A stretch of DNA of 64,000 nt from JAXDJH01 sp034663635 (GTDB lineage Bacteria > Actinomycetota > CADDZG01 > WHSQ01). Location of the stretch: positions 329,778-393,777 of the forward strand of contig JAXDJH010000013.1 of assembly GCA_034663635.1 (NCBI GenBank), given 5' to 3'. The first letter of the stretch is position 1, and each line of letters opens with the position of its first letter. A program made the position numbers and the translations under genes. Below are positions 44,060 to 53,401 of the stretch, one piece after another. The notes under the pieces are model-generated. The model saw only the letters and a program-made list of their open reading frames with translations. It was not told the origin of the DNA and did no database searches.

Positions 44060-47000
44060 TGCGTGCCTTCACTAGCTCAAAGAGCTCGTCAAGCCGCTCG
44101 TAGTCCTGAGGTAGGACCCTGCGGATCGCCCGCTTGACTTTTCTTTCCTTGATGCTGTTGCCGATCCATTGGTCAGGTTTGGTGTTCATAATCGCATCGT
44201 CAACCGGTACAGCTAGGGCCTCGCTTGGCAACCCGAAGTCGATCAGTGCTCGCCGTGCGCCATTGTTTGCCCAAGCGGGGTAAGCGGTATCCGACTCACC
44301 CGTGCCGAGTCTCTGGGCTTGAGCGATTAGTTTCTCAAGGTACTTCTTGTACTCCATCGCTCCCCTACGCCGTTCATCAATGAGCGCGTCAAGGAGCTCC
44401 GACATCTTGTCGTAGTACTTCGGGTTCATCGCGCGCTCGTCGATTATCACCTTGCGCATGTTGTTCACAATTGTTTCGGCGACCGCTTCCGGATCATTCT
44501 TGATTCCACTCGGGAGCTTCTCTAGCGCCCCCGCGCCTAATTTCACGATTAGTTCGACCAGCCCAGCGTCCTTGAACTCTGCGACGACATCGGACGCGTC
44601 CGCCTGAATGTAGGTATCAAGCAAGAAGCGCATCCCGGCTTCATATTTCTTGTAGTCGATATCTTCTCCGGCGCCAAGCTTCACTTCGTCCCGTACCGCC
44701 GCGTAATGGGCTAATTCAGCCTTGATCGCGGCAGCCTCGGCCACCGTGTACCCAGCGGCTTCCATCTCGTTTGCCAGGTTCCCGTATGCGCGGGTAACGG
44801 CGGCCACTGCCTTGTACAGCTCGACCCTTTTCGGTTCGTTGGTCTTTAACTGCTCGGCGTTGCCTGTGGCCGCAGCACAGAAATACTGCTGGTACTGAAG
44901 CGTGTTGCCTGGCGGCACAACCGGTTCACAGATTGCCCGGATCTTTTCGAGGGCTTCATCCAGATCCTCGCGTGCACGCTCTATGCGATCGGTAAGCAAA
45001 CCCTCCACGTCGGCCTTCTCGAAACCATCCAGCGCTCCACCGGTGTAGTCCGTGATCGCGGACTCCAAGGAGTTGAACAAGTCCTGATAGTCGACGACGT
45101 AACCGTAGTCCTTATCGTCGCCGTCGAGCCGATTGACCCGACATATGGCTTGAAACAGGCCGTGATCCTGCATTTTCTTGTCGATGTACAGATATGTGGC
45201 AGGTGGCGCGTCGAAGCCCGTAAGGAGCTTGTCCACAACAATCAATAAGCGCATCTGACCTGGACTGTTCACAAATTCATGCTTGACGTCCTTCTCGAAC
45301 TGCTCGATTCGATTCATTGCCTGGTCAGGAGGCTCCTGAAAGTGGTCGGCCAGCATCTGCCGATAAATTTCGTACTGACGCAATCGCTCAGTGGCGCCCT
45401 CGCCAGAGTCCTCTTTGGCGATGTCGGCAGCCTGCGGCTCGTAACTGGTAACGATCGCGCACTTGCCCTTGAACCCCGCGTTGCAGAAGAGTTCGAAAAA
45501 CTTGCAGGCCTGATAAATGCTGGCGCTCACCAAGATCGCGTTTCCGCGCCGATCCATCAATCGCGGCTTCGTTTCCATGTCAATGAGGATGTCGTTGACA
45601 ATTTGCTTTGCTCTGGGCTCGGAACTGACGACCTTCTGCATGGTGCCCCAGCGCCTCTTCAGTTCAGCCTTGGACAGGTCGGTCATGCCCTTGGTCTTGA
45701 TCTCGAACCACTTGTCGATCTGAGCAGGAGAGGTCAGGTGCTGCTCGATATTGCGAGCCTCGTAACGTAGATCGACGATGACACCATCCGAGACTGCTTC
45801 ATCGAACTTGTAGGTATGGATGAAGCTCCCGAATGTCTCGATGCTGGTTGCCCTATCGGTTCGAAGTAGCGGCGTGCCGGTGAAGCCGATGAACATCGCC
45901 CCCGGTAGCAGGTCCTTCATGGCATCGTGCATCTTCCCCGACTGCGTTCGGTGTGCCTCGTCAATGAACACGAAAATGTTGCCCTTGGCGACGAATCCCT
46001 TCGGCACTTTCGTCCGGAGCTCTCTGAGGAAATCTTCCTCGGCCGCATCGCGGTCCGCATCACTCTCAGAACTGCGGAATTTGTGAACAAGCGAGCAAAT
46101 TAGCCACTCGGTCGACTTGTCGAGGGTCTCTAGCAAGTTCAGCCCGTTGCTCGTGCGGTAGATCGTCTCGTTTACACCGTTGAATACGTTCTCGATTTGC
46201 TCATCTAGTTCCGTACGGTCGGTAATAAGCAGGACGCGGGGATCGGGCTGATTCTCCCGGATCCACTTGGCGAGCCAGACCATCGTCAACGACTTACCGG
46301 AACCTTGCGTATGCCAAATGATGCCGCCTTCTCGCTTAGCGATCCGATCCTGTGTTGCCTTGACTGCGAAATATTGGTTATGCCGACACGCCTTCTTGGT
46401 CCCCGCATCAAAGACGATGAAGTTGTGAATGATTTCAATGAGTCGCTGCTTAGAGCAGAGCTGGATGAGGGAACGGTCCAGTGGGTCTTCGACATCCAAA
46501 GACTCGCGCCAGACAAGCCAATACTTCTCCGGTGTGTCGATTGTGGCGTAGCGAAGCCCCTCGACGTCGTTACCTGCCATGACAAGTTGGACGGTTGTGA
46601 AAAAGGGTCTGATGAACTCGGGGCGCTGATTGCCGATCGTTTGCCTTATTCCCTCGGAGACGGCGACGCGAGAGCGCTTTAGTTCGAGCGTCACTAGCGC
46701 GATCCCGTTGACGTACAGGACAATGTCGGGCCGCTTGTTGTGCTGCCCAAGCACCGTTACTTCTTCGGCGACTGCGAAGTTGTTGGCCTCGGGATTGGCC
46801 CAGTCAATCAACCAAACCGTTTCGTACTGCTCGCCGACGCCAGGTTTCACCTTCACGCCGTAACGCAACAGGCTATAGACGTCGCGGTTTGCCTCGTACA
46901 GGTCACGCCCACCACCGAGCGATGCATCAGACTTCAGCTTGTCAATCGCTCTGTCGATCAGATTGTCGTTGTAGCCGCGGTCCCGGAGGTTCTGGACCAG

Positions 47001-47132
47001 CAGGTCGACCTCAACGTTTGAATTGCTCGCCCGATATTCCCAATTTCCCAAATACTTGTAGTCGAGCGAATCTCCGAAGAGCTTGACCACCCGATCTTGC
47101 GCGAGACGCTCAAGCTGCCCAACGTCACTCAC
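44046..47132 (-). CDS. hsdR: Type I restriction endonuclease subunit R
   Basis: The 1,028-residue protein has an N-terminal PD-(D/E)xK nuclease domain (RPDIVLYVNGIALVTLELKRSR; catalytic D, ExK). A superfamily-2 motor follows: Walker A in HTQGSGKSLTM, DEAH in VFIDEAHRTQSG, and later helicase motifs (IGFTGTPLL, LLIVVDKLLTGFDAPPATYLY). A helical C-terminal region binds the methylase complex. HsdR translocates and cuts unmethylated DNA away from the recognition site. It overlaps hsdS by four bases. The gene appears full-length and intact. Confidence 0.96.
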   Translation of the reverse strand: MSDVGQLERLAQDRVVKLFGDSLDYKYLGNWEYRASNSNVEVDLLVQNLRDRGYNDNLIDRAIDKLKSDASLGGGRDLYEANRDVYSLLRYGVKVKPGVGEQYETVWLIDWANPEANNFAVAEEVTVLGQHNKRPDIVLYVNGIALVTLELKRSRVAVSEGIRQTIGNQRPEFIRPFFTTVQLVMAGNDVEGLRYATIDTPEKYWLVWRESLDVEDPLDRSLIQLCSKQRLIEIIHNFIVFDAGTKKACRHNQYFAVKATQDRIAKREGGIIWHTQGSGKSLTMVWLAKWIRENQPDPRVLLITDRTELDEQIENVFNGVNETIYRTSNGLNLLETLDKSTEWLICSLVHKFRSSESDADRDAAEEDFLRELRTKVPKGFVAKGNIFVFIDEAHRTQSGKMHDAMKDLLPGAMFIGFTGTPLLRTDRATSIETFGSFIHTYKFDEAVSDGVIVDLRYEARNIEQHLTSPAQIDKWFEIKTKGMTDLSKAELKRRWGTMQKVVSSEPRAKQIVNDILIDMETKPRLMDRRGNAILVSASIYQACKFFELFCNAGFKGKCAIVTSYEPQAADIAKEDSGEGATERLRQYEIYRQMLADHFQEPPDQAMNRIEQFEKDVKHEFVNSPGQMRLLIVVDKLLTGFDAPPATYLYIDKKMQDHGLFQAICRVNRLDGDDKDYGYVVDYQDLFNSLESAITDYTGGALDGFEKADVEGLLTDRIERAREDLDEALEKIRAICEPVVPPGNTLQYQQYFCAAATGNAEQLKTNEPKRVELYKAVAAVTRAYGNLANEMEAAGYTVAEAAAIKAELAHYAAVRDEVKLGAGEDIDYKKYEAGMRFLLDTYIQADASDVVAEFKDAGLVELIVKLGAGALEKLPSGIKNDPEAVAETIVNNMRKVIIDERAMNPKYYDKMSELLDALIDERRRGAMEYKKYLEKLIAQAQRLGTGESDTAYPAWANNGARRALIDFGLPSEALAVPVDDAIMNTKPDQWIGNSIKERKVKRAIRRVLPQDYERLDELFELVKARSEYR

Positions 47133-48367
47133 GCAGCTTCCTCCGGAATCCCAAGGCGACTCCCTCCCGTAAGCAGTTCTTGAGTCATGCCCCGTTTGAT
47201 TGACCGAGCTTTTGCCAAGCGTTTCCTCATGGCACGAATCTCCATGTCTGCATCCATCAGCACCGCAGCAATCGCATCTTGTTCTGGGCGCTTGGGCAAG
47301 ATGACTCGAACCTCCGCAAGTGCGCGGCTACTGATATGGACGACCGCATCGCCCTGGCCTGCCCGTGCCTTTTGATTTAGGACGGGTGAAGTGTTAGCGA
47401 GGACCGCGAGATAGACGGGATTGAACTCCGAGCCACGAAGAACAATGATGTCGCCGCCAGCGACTGCAGGAGTGTTTCCAATGTATGCCACACACTTCCC
47501 AATCTCTGCACGCGTCTCGCCCGACCCAGCGAATAGCAGATCGCCTGAACGAATCTCAAGCGCTGTAGCAGCAACCGACGGTTCTACGAAGGACCTAGTG
47601 ACCGTTGTGTAGTCATTGAATGCTGTGTACAGCTCGCCGTAGCGGATGCAAGGAATGCCTGCGCGGAACACATCGTCACGCTTGACCCCTCGTCCCTTCA
47701 AGAACGTCCCAAGCACACCCAGTGTTGTTTCGGCCCATGGATCATGGAAGCCGGGAAGGCGAGTTTCCCCGGTGAGAAGCTGCTGCATGACGCCCTGTTT
47801 GAGGGCCCGCTTCTTTGCAATCAGCCGTTCCAGCGTCGCGATCAGATCATCGGATTCATCCAAGGCGGCGGCGATCCTTTGCTGAACGTCGGTAGCCGGC
47901 CCGATCACTTCGGTTTCACGAACCTGCCTGAGACTAATTTGCGGGTATGCCAACCCGGTCACGATCTTCTCGTAATGCTGTCTCATCGAACGCTGCGAAA
48001 GAAAGTGATAAACGTAACCAGCGTCGAATCGTGAGTCTCTTACCCTCACTCGCGCGATGTGCTGGTTTATGTTCGCCCTTCCAAGACCCCTAACGCGAAC
48101 CACACGCCCAACGTTGCCGGTAATGGTTAGCAAGAGGTCGCCATCCGACACCTGGCTCCGCTGAAGTACCTGGTTCGCAGCCTCGGAGATGTACATGGAC
48201 TGACGAAGATCAAGTCCGTGTTCGGAGACACATTCGCTGCGGAGGAACCGCACACCACTGGACTCCCACTGAAAACCGTAGGTCGTGGGTGTGGCTCCCT
48301 TGGTTATGAATTTTGAGATTTGACCCAAAGTGGCACGCACTTCTGCAGTCGATTCCAGAGCCGTCAC
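47129..48367 (-). CDS. hsdS: Type I R-M specificity subunit S
   Basis: The 412-residue protein has two target-recognition domains, each followed by a conserved helix. The first half begins RATLGQISKFITKGATPTTYGF and ends with AALDESDDLIATLERLIAKKRALKQGVMQQLL. The second begins TTLGVLGTFLKGRGVKRDDVFRAGIPCIRYGEL and ends with AVLMDADMEIRAMRKRLAKARSIKRGMTQELL. This gives a bipartite DNA sequence, which cannot be read from the protein. It overlaps both hsdM and hsdR by four bases. Confidence 0.95.
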   Translation of the reverse strand: MTALESTAEVRATLGQISKFITKGATPTTYGFQWESSGVRFLRSECVSEHGLDLRQSMYISEAANQVLQRSQVSDGDLLLTITGNVGRVVRVRGLGRANINQHIARVRVRDSRFDAGYVYHFLSQRSMRQHYEKIVTGLAYPQISLRQVRETEVIGPATDVQQRIAAALDESDDLIATLERLIAKKRALKQGVMQQLLTGETRLPGFHDPWAETTLGVLGTFLKGRGVKRDDVFRAGIPCIRYGELYTAFNDYTTVTRSFVEPSVAATALEIRSGDLLFAGSGETRAEIGKCVAYIGNTPAVAGGDIIVLRGSEFNPVYLAVLANTSPVLNQKARAGQGDAVVHISSRALAEVRVILPKRPEQDAIAAVLMDADMEIRAMRKRLAKARSIKRGMTQELLTGGSRLGIPEEAA

Positions 48368-50808
48368 TGCACGCCCATGTCGGCGAGGTGACGAGCAACC
48401 GCGGCTTCTAGCCTGTCGAGCTCAGTATCCAGTGAGCCCACCGTCTCCGCGTAGCGATCGCCGAGTTGTTGGATACGAGCAACCATCCAGAGGGTGAGCG
48501 AATTTACCTCGCTGGATATGCGTGCTGCGATAGTGGCGTGCCACTTATTGTCGAGCACGAGCGACTGGGCATCCGACTCGGCGAGGTTGCCATATTTCTT
48601 AAGCGTCTCTAAGTCGAGCGCCGTTTGAGCGTCCTTGGCTGCCTTCTTTGCCGCTTCTTCCTTCTTGAGCAGCTGAAGGACCTTCGTGAGTGCCTCAACT
48701 GCTCCATCATCGTCTGTAGCTCGAGCTTCCCTAATCGCCGTCGAAGCTGACTTCTTAGTGATCTTGTCCTTGTCGTCAAGGGCATCCCAGAGGAGGCCGC
48801 CCTCCACTGCATGTTCTTCCGCGTATTCCTCTCGTGCTCGCGTTGCCTCTTCTGCGACAGCGCTGAGCCGTTCCACGTTGGCCTGATCGTCAGCCAGATA
48901 GCGCGAGACGACGAGTGAAGGAGGGATCAGGTCCATGACGTATCGCTCGGCTTTCGGACCTGTTCCGAACTGGATGTGGCAGTCCTCGAACCTCGCCTTC
49001 TTGTTCTTGTCGTAGCCAAGGATGCGGGCTGGTCGAGGCCCAGCGGCTCCTACCCAGCCGTCGCTCATGATCAGGAAGACATCGTCGTGCATGACCTCAT
49101 GCCAATAGGTCATTAGCTGCTCGTACACGTCGTACTCATCGAGAAGTGGAATCGGCTTGAATCGGGCGAGCAGATCGTCGCTCATCGTTGCGATCAGCTC
49201 ATTTGGTCTCGTATCTCCATCGATGATGGCCACCCGCTCACGATGGTCAGCGAACCAGTCGGCGGTTAGGGCGCGAGCGTCGGAGGCAAACTTCTGAAAC
49301 TCGGGTGAGTCCAGGATGGCTTCCTGGACTTGGTCGATTTCAATAATCAGGTCGCTGTAATCGGCGCGATTCGCCTCAAACAACTGTCCCCGCAACTGGG
49401 GAAAGGCATCCCAGCAGCCGTCGAGCGCGTCGAGGTCTCGGTCGGGGATGCCACCATGAAGATGGGCGTGTAAGTCCTGAAGGTCTTCAGGCTCGGAGGA
49501 GTCAATGTAACGGGGGATGTTGAGGTTGTAGTCGTTCCTCGGATCAGCGATCTCGGCCACCGGGACCATGCGAGCGTAGCGATCAACCTCAATCTGATTT
49601 GTAAAGACGTCGACGATTTTGTGGATGTCCTGGCTGCGAAGTCGGTTTTTCGGTCCGTCTTTAATGAACCCTCTCGATGCATCAATCATGAACACGCCGG
49701 CGCGGGCCTGGGCATTCTCCTTGTCGATGACCACGATGCAGGCTGGTATGCCGGTGCCATAGAAGAGGTTGGGGGGCAGACCGATGATGCCCTTTATGTA
49801 GCCGCGCTTGAGTAGCTCCTTGCGGATCACAGCCTCGGCGTTGCCACGGAAAAGGACCCCGTGCGGAAGGATCACAGCCGCCTTGCCAGTGCTCCTGAGC
49901 GACTTGATTACGTGTAGCAGGAATGCGAAATCGCCATTTTTCTCGGGCGGTCTGCCGAACTCGAAGCGACCGTATTCGTTTTCCAGGCCGTTGCTCCACG
50001 ATTTTGTGGAAAACGGAGGGTTCATGATCACGAAGTCAAAGGTCCGCAACTGGTCGTTCTTCGTAAACTTCGGACTCGTGATGGTGTCGCCTTTGGCAAT
50101 TTCGGCATCCTCGTTGTCGTGCAGGATCATGTTCATCTTGGCCAATGCCCAAGTCGCAACGTCCTTCTCTTGTCCGTAGATTGTTATGCCTCGAGGTGCT
50201 TCGGCGGCAGCTTTCAGTAGCAGAGAGCCGGAACCGCAGGCCGGGTCGTAGACCGTTTGGTCCTGGCGAGTAAGGGGACCGATGCCAACGACCTTTGCCA
50301 ACACGCGCGAAACCTCGGCCGGCGTGTAGAACTGGCCTTTGCTCTTGCCCGACTGGGTGGCAAAGTGCCGCATCAGGTATTCGTAGGCATCACCGAGTAG
50401 GTCGTCACCCTCGGCGCGGCTACCGCGGAAATCGAGTTCGTTGAAGATCGTGACAAGCTTGGAAAGGACGTCCTGCATCTCCTTGCCTTTGCCAAGCTTC
50501 TCTTCGTCGTTGAAGTCGGCCAGGTCGATCACCTTTTCCAGGCCGTTGGCCTCAGCCAGCTTGCCGATGATCTTGTTGATCCGTTCGCCGATCTCCTTGT
50601 CGCCCTTACACGCAAGGATGTCGTCGTAAGACCCCCCCTGGGGGACGTCAATCAAACTGTCGGGATCTGCCTTGGCCTTATCCGTCACGTACTTCACGAA
50701 TAGCAGCGTGAGGATGTAATCCTTGTATTGGCTGGCATCCATCCCACCGCGTAACTCATCGCAGCTACGCCACAACGAGCCATACAGATCCGACTTCTTG
50801 AGAGCCAT
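48364..50808 (-). CDS. hsdM: Type I R-M DNA methyltransferase subunit M
   Basis: The 814-residue protein has the N-terminal HsdM helical domain and the N6-adenine methyltransferase core: SAM motif TVYDPACGSGSLLLKA and catalytic NPPF in FDFVIMNPPFSTKSW. Motif CACIVV-type sequence (GTGIPACIVVID) follows. At 814 residues it is some 300 residues longer than usual HsdM; the extension (about 500-814) is helical and charged, with coiled-coil-like parts. It starts 12 bases after the nuclease-like gene. It methylates host DNA with HsdS and supports restriction with HsdR. Confidence 0.94.
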   Translation of the reverse strand: MALKKSDLYGSLWRSCDELRGGMDASQYKDYILTLLFVKYVTDKAKADPDSLIDVPQGGSYDDILACKGDKEIGERINKIIGKLAEANGLEKVIDLADFNDEEKLGKGKEMQDVLSKLVTIFNELDFRGSRAEGDDLLGDAYEYLMRHFATQSGKSKGQFYTPAEVSRVLAKVVGIGPLTRQDQTVYDPACGSGSLLLKAAAEAPRGITIYGQEKDVATWALAKMNMILHDNEDAEIAKGDTITSPKFTKNDQLRTFDFVIMNPPFSTKSWSNGLENEYGRFEFGRPPEKNGDFAFLLHVIKSLRSTGKAAVILPHGVLFRGNAEAVIRKELLKRGYIKGIIGLPPNLFYGTGIPACIVVIDKENAQARAGVFMIDASRGFIKDGPKNRLRSQDIHKIVDVFTNQIEVDRYARMVPVAEIADPRNDYNLNIPRYIDSSEPEDLQDLHAHLHGGIPDRDLDALDGCWDAFPQLRGQLFEANRADYSDLIIEIDQVQEAILDSPEFQKFASDARALTADWFADHRERVAIIDGDTRPNELIATMSDDLLARFKPIPLLDEYDVYEQLMTYWHEVMHDDVFLIMSDGWVGAAGPRPARILGYDKNKKARFEDCHIQFGTGPKAERYVMDLIPPSLVVSRYLADDQANVERLSAVAEEATRAREEYAEEHAVEGGLLWDALDDKDKITKKSASTAIREARATDDDGAVEALTKVLQLLKKEEAAKKAAKDAQTALDLETLKKYGNLAESDAQSLVLDNKWHATIAARISSEVNSLTLWMVARIQQLGDRYAETVGSLDTELDRLEAAVARHLADMGVQ

Positions 50809-50820
50809 GTCTACGAGACT

Positions 50821-51858
50821 CTAGGCGGGCCGACTATCCGGCTCGATCTCGATGGCGAGGTCGGCGATCGTTTTCCCCTTAGACGTGACCCAGTACTGGG
50901 GGCCCGCTACGGGTGCATAAACCCCGAGTTCAGTAAGCACCGACTCAACGAGGCGGCTTGCGCTGTACTCCTCACCATCCCTTTTCCAGCGTAGTGCTCG
51001 CAGCAGTGACTTCCCTGTCCAGTAGGCGATGCCCACGTCGGCGTCAACCGACAGAAGCTTCTCGACCTGTTCGCGCTGTTCGATGGTGAATGCCGGCAGG
51101 TGTAAGCGCACTTCTTCGCCTTCAACTAGTACACCGCTCTCAAGCAGAATGGTCACAGCATTGCGACGACGCGCTGTCCGTTCCCGGATCTCCTCTTCAG
51201 CGGCACGCCGACGCTTGCGGACCATGAATTCGTGAGCACCGGGCAAGGGCAGGATTTGTCGCGCGCTTATGACCGCTTCTTTGTCGCTCGTCTTCCGTGC
51301 TGTAACCTCCACGCAACCGATGTCAAGGCCAACGTCCTGCAGCCACAACACTACGGACGTGACAGATGGACCAAAAGCTCCAGCCACTAAGCGGATTCGG
51401 ACCTGCCCCAACTCCTCAGTCCTTACTGCTGGCGCATGCTCCTCGATCGTTCGTCGCGCTTCATCGGGATCCACGTTATGGAAGCGAGCGAATTCTTCGA
51501 CCAGCTCGTCCACGGTTAGCGTTGAGCAGTACGCGGCGTACTTGAGAGCCTGCATATCAACCGTGTCCTCGGCCCGATCGCGCTTGAGCTCCGCAACTAC
51601 GGGACGGCCAAGAGAATCGAGGAACAACAGATCAAGCCGATCTGACACTTTGCGGTCGCCGATCTGAAACCAGTTGAACTCCGAGGTGATGAGGAGGAGA
51701 TCCGGTCCAACGACCTCTGGATACTCCGCAATCCAACGTTGGAGGTCCTCCCGCTCTCTGAGTCCCACTGACGCCAGCGTGACTTCCGAGATGGGGCTGA
51801 CCTGCTTGGTTGCGAGGTCGACCTTAAGAACGATCTCCGTGGACTGCGCACCCGCCAT
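50821..51858 (-). CDS. DUF91/NucS-like PD-(D/E)xK nuclease
   Basis: The 345-residue protein is the first gene of the restriction operon. Residues 70-110 show a RecB/NucS-type nuclease core: Asp76 in DRLDLLFLDS, Glu90 and Lys92 in VVAELKRDR, then QALKYAAY, which matches the DUF91 helix. The rest is helical and unassigned (charged stretch MVRKRRRAAEEEIRERTARRR near 210). It does not correspond to a standard type I subunit. It may add a second cleavage activity, or repair DNA cut during restriction. Confidence 0.75.
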   Translation of the reverse strand: MAGAQSTEIVLKVDLATKQVSPISEVTLASVGLREREDLQRWIAEYPEVVGPDLLLITSEFNWFQIGDRKVSDRLDLLFLDSLGRPVVAELKRDRAEDTVDMQALKYAAYCSTLTVDELVEEFARFHNVDPDEARRTIEEHAPAVRTEELGQVRIRLVAGAFGPSVTSVVLWLQDVGLDIGCVEVTARKTSDKEAVISARQILPLPGAHEFMVRKRRRAAEEEIRERTARRRNAVTILLESGVLVEGEEVRLHLPAFTIEQREQVEKLLSVDADVGIAYWTGKSLLRALRWKRDGEEYSASRLVESVLTELGVYAPVAGPQYWVTSKGKTIADLAIEIEPDSRPA

Positions 51859-52143
51859 GAAGTCAGGATAGGACCTCAGCGACTGCCCTACAACCGATCG
51901 CGGGCGCTCTTGCCGCTCTCCAAGTTACCGACCGTGAATTTCCGCCAGGCTTGTGGGTCCGTGGAGGGACCTGACTGCCCCGCCATGAGCATCACTGGAT
52001 TAAAGCCAACCATGGGTCTTATGAGATACGCGTCATCGCCAAACAAGAGGCTGGCTTCTGCAAGATACGACTCTCGGCTTGGTTAACACCCTGTGATTCC
52101 CGAACCTGTAGTGGATCGCCCGCGTCATTCGTCGCCTCCACCT

Positions 52144-53022
52144 TTATTGGCAACGATCGCTATCACAAGCCTCTGAGTTTTCTTGACGGGCAATGCCATC
52201 AGCTCCCTCCAGCACCCTGAGGATGCCCGTCGCACACTCGGTTACGCGCTGAGCAGATGTCTTGAGGAGATCGCAATCTCCCTCTGCCCAATGAGCGATA
52301 TAGGTGAAGCTGTACTCGCTCGAATCAAGTCCTATCGCGTCACAGACGACGTATGCGACGGACTCGACCTCAATCTCGGCGACCTCCGGCTCTCGGAACC
52401 CGTCGCTATGGAGAAGGGCGTGCGCTAGCTCGTGGATCAGGGTCTTGACGGCCTGTCCAGACCCGACGTCCGCACGCACCCCGATCTCCTTGTTTGAGAA
52501 GTCGCAGTAACCGTTCTCGCTTCCGCGGCGATCGCGGATCACCTGGAATCCGGCGGCGTTGGCTCGAGTGACGAGCGCGTCCCAGATCCCCTCAGGCGCG
52601 TTAGCTTCCAGCAGCTTGGGCCGGACTGCATCGAGGTCGGGAATCGTGTCGCCTTCCGTCTGTGAGATGTCAAATACGTGCACGATTCGAAAGCCACGGA
52701 TCTGATAAAGGTTGGGCTCATCACCGCTCAGTTCTCCAATCGGGGTCTTGTACCGACACGGAGCGAAGATTCCGATGCCCTTCTCGCCCTTCCTCACAAA
52801 GCGTCCGAGGGACTTCCACTTATTGAATCCAGCGAGGATCGTTGCGTCTGGGCGTTGCACGAAAATCATCAGATGGTTATTGAAGCTGTACCTGTGGAAC
52901 TGGGATACGACCCTCAGCATCTTCTTCCAGTCATCTCCAGAGGCAATCTGAGCGACTGCAGTCTGGAGCTTGTCGTGAGCGATCCTCAGACGTTCGGTCC
53001 TTGAGACTTCCACCTTCTCCAT
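52144..53022 (-). CDS. ArdC-like antirestriction protein/ImmA-type metallopeptidase
   Basis: I choose the ATG at 53022 (MEKVEVSRTERLRIAHDKLQ), which has AAGGG nine bases upstream; a start at 53109 would add 29 residues. The 292-residue product has an N-terminal ArdC-like ssDNA-binding region (NNHLMIFVQRPDATILAGFNKWKSLGR, RKGEKGIGIFAP) and a C-terminal zinc metallopeptidase with His197-Glu198-x-x-His201 in TLIHELAHALLHSDG and a later Glu in EVESVAY. ArdC proteins protect incoming plasmid DNA against restriction; here the gene sits between two restriction-type clusters. A role in defence regulation is equally possible. The 285 bases between it and 51858 contain nothing I can assign. Confidence 0.78.
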   Translation of the reverse strand: MEKVEVSRTERLRIAHDKLQTAVAQIASGDDWKKMLRVVSQFHRYSFNNHLMIFVQRPDATILAGFNKWKSLGRFVRKGEKGIGIFAPCRYKTPIGELSGDEPNLYQIRGFRIVHVFDISQTEGDTIPDLDAVRPKLLEANAPEGIWDALVTRANAAGFQVIRDRRGSENGYCDFSNKEIGVRADVGSGQAVKTLIHELAHALLHSDGFREPEVAEIEVESVAYVVCDAIGLDSSEYSFTYIAHWAEGDCDLLKTSAQRVTECATGILRVLEGADGIARQENSEACDSDRCQ

Positions 53023-53249
53023 TTCTCTATCCCTTAACTCTCTGGGCTTTGCACCTGGCGCGACAGCTATACGAAGCGCGAAGACTGACGTGCAATGGCC
53101 GTAGCGCATTGAGTACGAATGAGCCTCGGTGCTGAAGAGCTAGGTGCTAACAACTATGGGCACGCTTGTCCTTGAGAGTGCTAAGACATCAAATCTCCAG
53201 CGGGTTGTCTGTGGCGCGCGTCAATCCAGGCTGTTCTGGGATGTTCTGG

Positions 53250-53277
53250 CGTGACCCGAATTCGTCAAAGGGTCACG
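53250..53277. repeat. 8-bp inverted repeat in a 379-base gene-poor stretch
   Basis: The stretch 53023-53401 has no supported gene. It holds CGTGACCC (53250-53257) and GGGTCACG (53270-53277), an exact 8-base inverted repeat around GAATTCGTCAAA, and just before it two copies of TGTTCTGG (53232-53239 and 53242-53249). The repeat could be an operator for the divergent ardC-like and nuclease genes. No tRNA or att-like sequence was seen. Confidence 0.5.
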
Positions 53278-53401
53278 TCGCAAATTCAGGGCCGGGAGAA
53301 GAAAGACGACACGACTAGATACATGATGGGAGATAATCGCTCTTCAATGTCGCAGAAGCAGGAAAGAGCTTGCACACAGCTGTCAACACGTTTTCGCTGA
53401 G

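Noticed and set aside
51859..52143. A small ORF (34 residues from an ATG near 51985) between the nuclease-like and ArdC-like genes
   Set aside because: It is short, has no ribosome-binding site and no similarity to a known protein. The 285-base stretch holds nothing else that I can support.
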